Positions 63,801-64,000 of a stretch of DNA of 64,000 bases are shown here, one piece after another. Numbering within the stretch: position 1 is the stretch's first letter; each line of letters starts with the position of its first letter. A program made the translations under genes and the position numbers. The stretch is from positions 1 through 64,000 of the forward strand of contig JAQUPQ010000006.1 in the NCBI GenBank assembly GCA_028716525.1, read 5' to 3'. Source of the DNA: Terriglobia bacterium (lineage in GTDB: Bacteria > Acidobacteriota > Terriglobia > JAIQFV01). Under the pieces are notes generated by a model. It saw only the letters and a list, made by a program, of their open reading frames with translations, did not search any database and was not told where the DNA came from.

Positions 63801-64000
63801 CCGTGTTCTCGATCGTCACTTGAACCATGACAGGAATCTTCTGTCGGGCTTCTTCCAAAGCACTGAACGTTCCGGCCAGTGCGGCCTTGGTTTGCAAAAG
63901 ATCCTGGCAAGTCTCGATGAGCAAAACATCCACGCCGCCGTCAATCAGGCCGCGTGCCTGTTCGCGAAAGGCTTCCGCCATGGCATCAAAGGTGATATGC
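60856..64000 (-). CDS. metH: Cobalamin-dependent methionine synthase, C-terminal part; runs off the right edge
   Basis: About 1047 codons of the 3' part are present; the frame is still open at the window edge (HITFDAMAEAFREQ precedes the first internal ATG), so the start lies outside. Remaining domains in order: the end of the zinc methyltransferase domain (GLNCATGP, GGCCGTTPQHL), the pterin domain (GEEMNTTTRSPKFKEL, MIDSTEADVIEIAL), the cap, the B12 domain with DVHDIGKN (histidine ligand) and GLSGLL, and the AdoMet reactivation domain (LYLHGLSVETAEAL, RYSFGYGACPSLEDQ). It methylates homocysteine from methyl-THF in the cytoplasm. A 40-residue Gly/Ala/Ser insert links the B12 and activation domains. 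Confidence 0.95.
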   Translation of the reverse strand, partial: HITFDAMAEAFREQARGLIDGGVDVLLIETCQDLLQTKAALAGTFSALEEARQKIPVMVQVTIENTGTMLLGTEIGAALTVLEPYDILSVGLNCATGPREMNDAIRYLGDYCTKMISCLPNAGIPKNVKGQASYLLTPEELAEYLKQYATEYGLNMVGGCCGTTPQHLRRVVEALGNQAPKRRERKPLAAAASIYSSTPLVQEPRPLIVGEEMNTTTRSPKFKELVTQEKYDDILMMAKRLVNEGSHLLDLCVAIVGGNEKHHMEETVKMLATRVSAPLMIDSTEADVIEIALKLIPGKAIVNSINLEDGEKRTSRVLPLVKKFGAAVIALTIDEEGMALTAEKKFAIAQRIFKLATEKYGIAPQNLLFDALTLPISTGQEDYRTAAIETMKAVELIKKNIPGVLTILGVSNVSFGLDIYARRILNSVFLHEAMEHGLDAAIVNWQRIYPLFKISDKEAELARRLIYCDRSQGDPLQNFIQFYQGAEKTIFQVSEKAEAELTLEDRLKNSIINGEKVSTVQGRKVTLEELLDAALKKYKPLDIINLVLLDGMKVVGDLFGARKMQLPSVLDSAQVMKAAVSYLEKFMDKAGSATKGRIVLATVKGDVHDIGKNLVDIILTNNGYRVINLGIKQPSDHIIKSAIEHQVDAIGLSGLLVKSTVEMKYVIEDLQRLNLRLPVLCGGAALTQKYVEEDMRAVYHGPVFYGQDAFAGLRLMEELTDPATHDELVTSGVYRISEAAARTVGMAAAGGNGSDGAAVGASSTGADVSEPVVRSSVSTQATIPTPPFWGKRIVSAAELDLRQIFKYVNPIALFKNQWQIRGLARPEYERLLAEKYIPIREALEEECIRGKYLDPRVVYGYFPCNASGNELLVFEPGNEAVESVRFTFPRQKTNRRLCLSDFFAPLDSGRRDTIGIMLVTMGPHASARAKELFEANEYARYLYLHGLSVETAEALAEFWHKRMREELGIGGDDPPAIHDLFHQKYRGSRYSFGYGACPSLEDQEKIFKLLDPENSIGVRLTSGFQLEPEQSTSALIVHHPEAKYFNT

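Overview
The window carries about 45 protein genes, no rRNA or tRNA, no CRISPR array and no intact insertion sequence. Gene content and style suggest Acidobacteriota or a close relative: a Tricorn-type protease, a large BNR/VPS10-type propeller protein, FG-GAP proteins with beta-helix and BACON domains, many small secreted proteins of unknown function, B12-dependent MetH, a fused homocysteine methyltransferase/MTHFR and several radical SAM enzymes. This is inferred from gene content; no marker gene fixes the lineage. Most genes have clear Shine-Dalgarno sites and intergenic regions are long and rich in repeats.

Layout. 1-7.6 kb: an NDP-forming acyl-CoA synthetase (cut by the left edge), a Rid-family protein, a MarR-DoxX-pirin operon with a MarR-type operator inside its promoter, a gamma-glutamyltransferase-like enzyme and a small secreted protein. 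7.8-16 kb: the BNR propeller protein, a PduO-type cobalamin adenosyltransferase, a secreted protein, a Crp/Fnr regulator and a B12-type radical SAM protein. 16-23 kb: small secreted or membrane proteins (including tandem four-helix paralogues) among palindromic repeats. 23.3-26.4 kb: an A/T-richer accessory block with a SIR2-like protein, two tandem small helix-turn-helix proteins and the stump of a nuclease-like gene, all chained by short overlaps: a candidate defence cassette. 26.8-33.7 kb: a second B12-type radical SAM protein, a palindrome island, an XRE regulator, several small genes (one of 50 codons coupled to its neighbour) and an RRM protein. 33.8-44.4 kb: two giant secreted FG-GAP proteins that share a C-terminal region, flanking a fatty acid desaturase. 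44.6-50.3 kb: an EVE protein, a YheT-type hydrolase coupled to a membrane cytochrome-like protein, a small-protein/nucleotidyltransferase pair and two convergent radical SAM genes separated by a long inverted repeat. 50.5-64 kb: the Tricorn protease, a REP-associated tyrosine transposase (RAYT) between four 60-bp inverted-repeat units, the YitJ-like fused enzyme, a zinc-ribbon membrane protein, a nucleotide-sugar epimerase, a J-domain/TPR protein and metH (cut by the right edge).

Two themes link the genes. Cobalamin and one-carbon metabolism recurs (PduO adenosyltransferase, MetH, YitJ-like fusion, two radical SAM proteins with B12-binding-type N-termini). The non-coding DNA carries several classes of inverted repeat: RAYT-linked units, REP-like hairpin clusters, and long imperfect inverted repeats whose arms are built of degenerate reiterated words. 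Their recurrence, and one copy that exactly fills a convergent intergenic gap, is the most unusual pattern in the window next to the SIR2 cassette.
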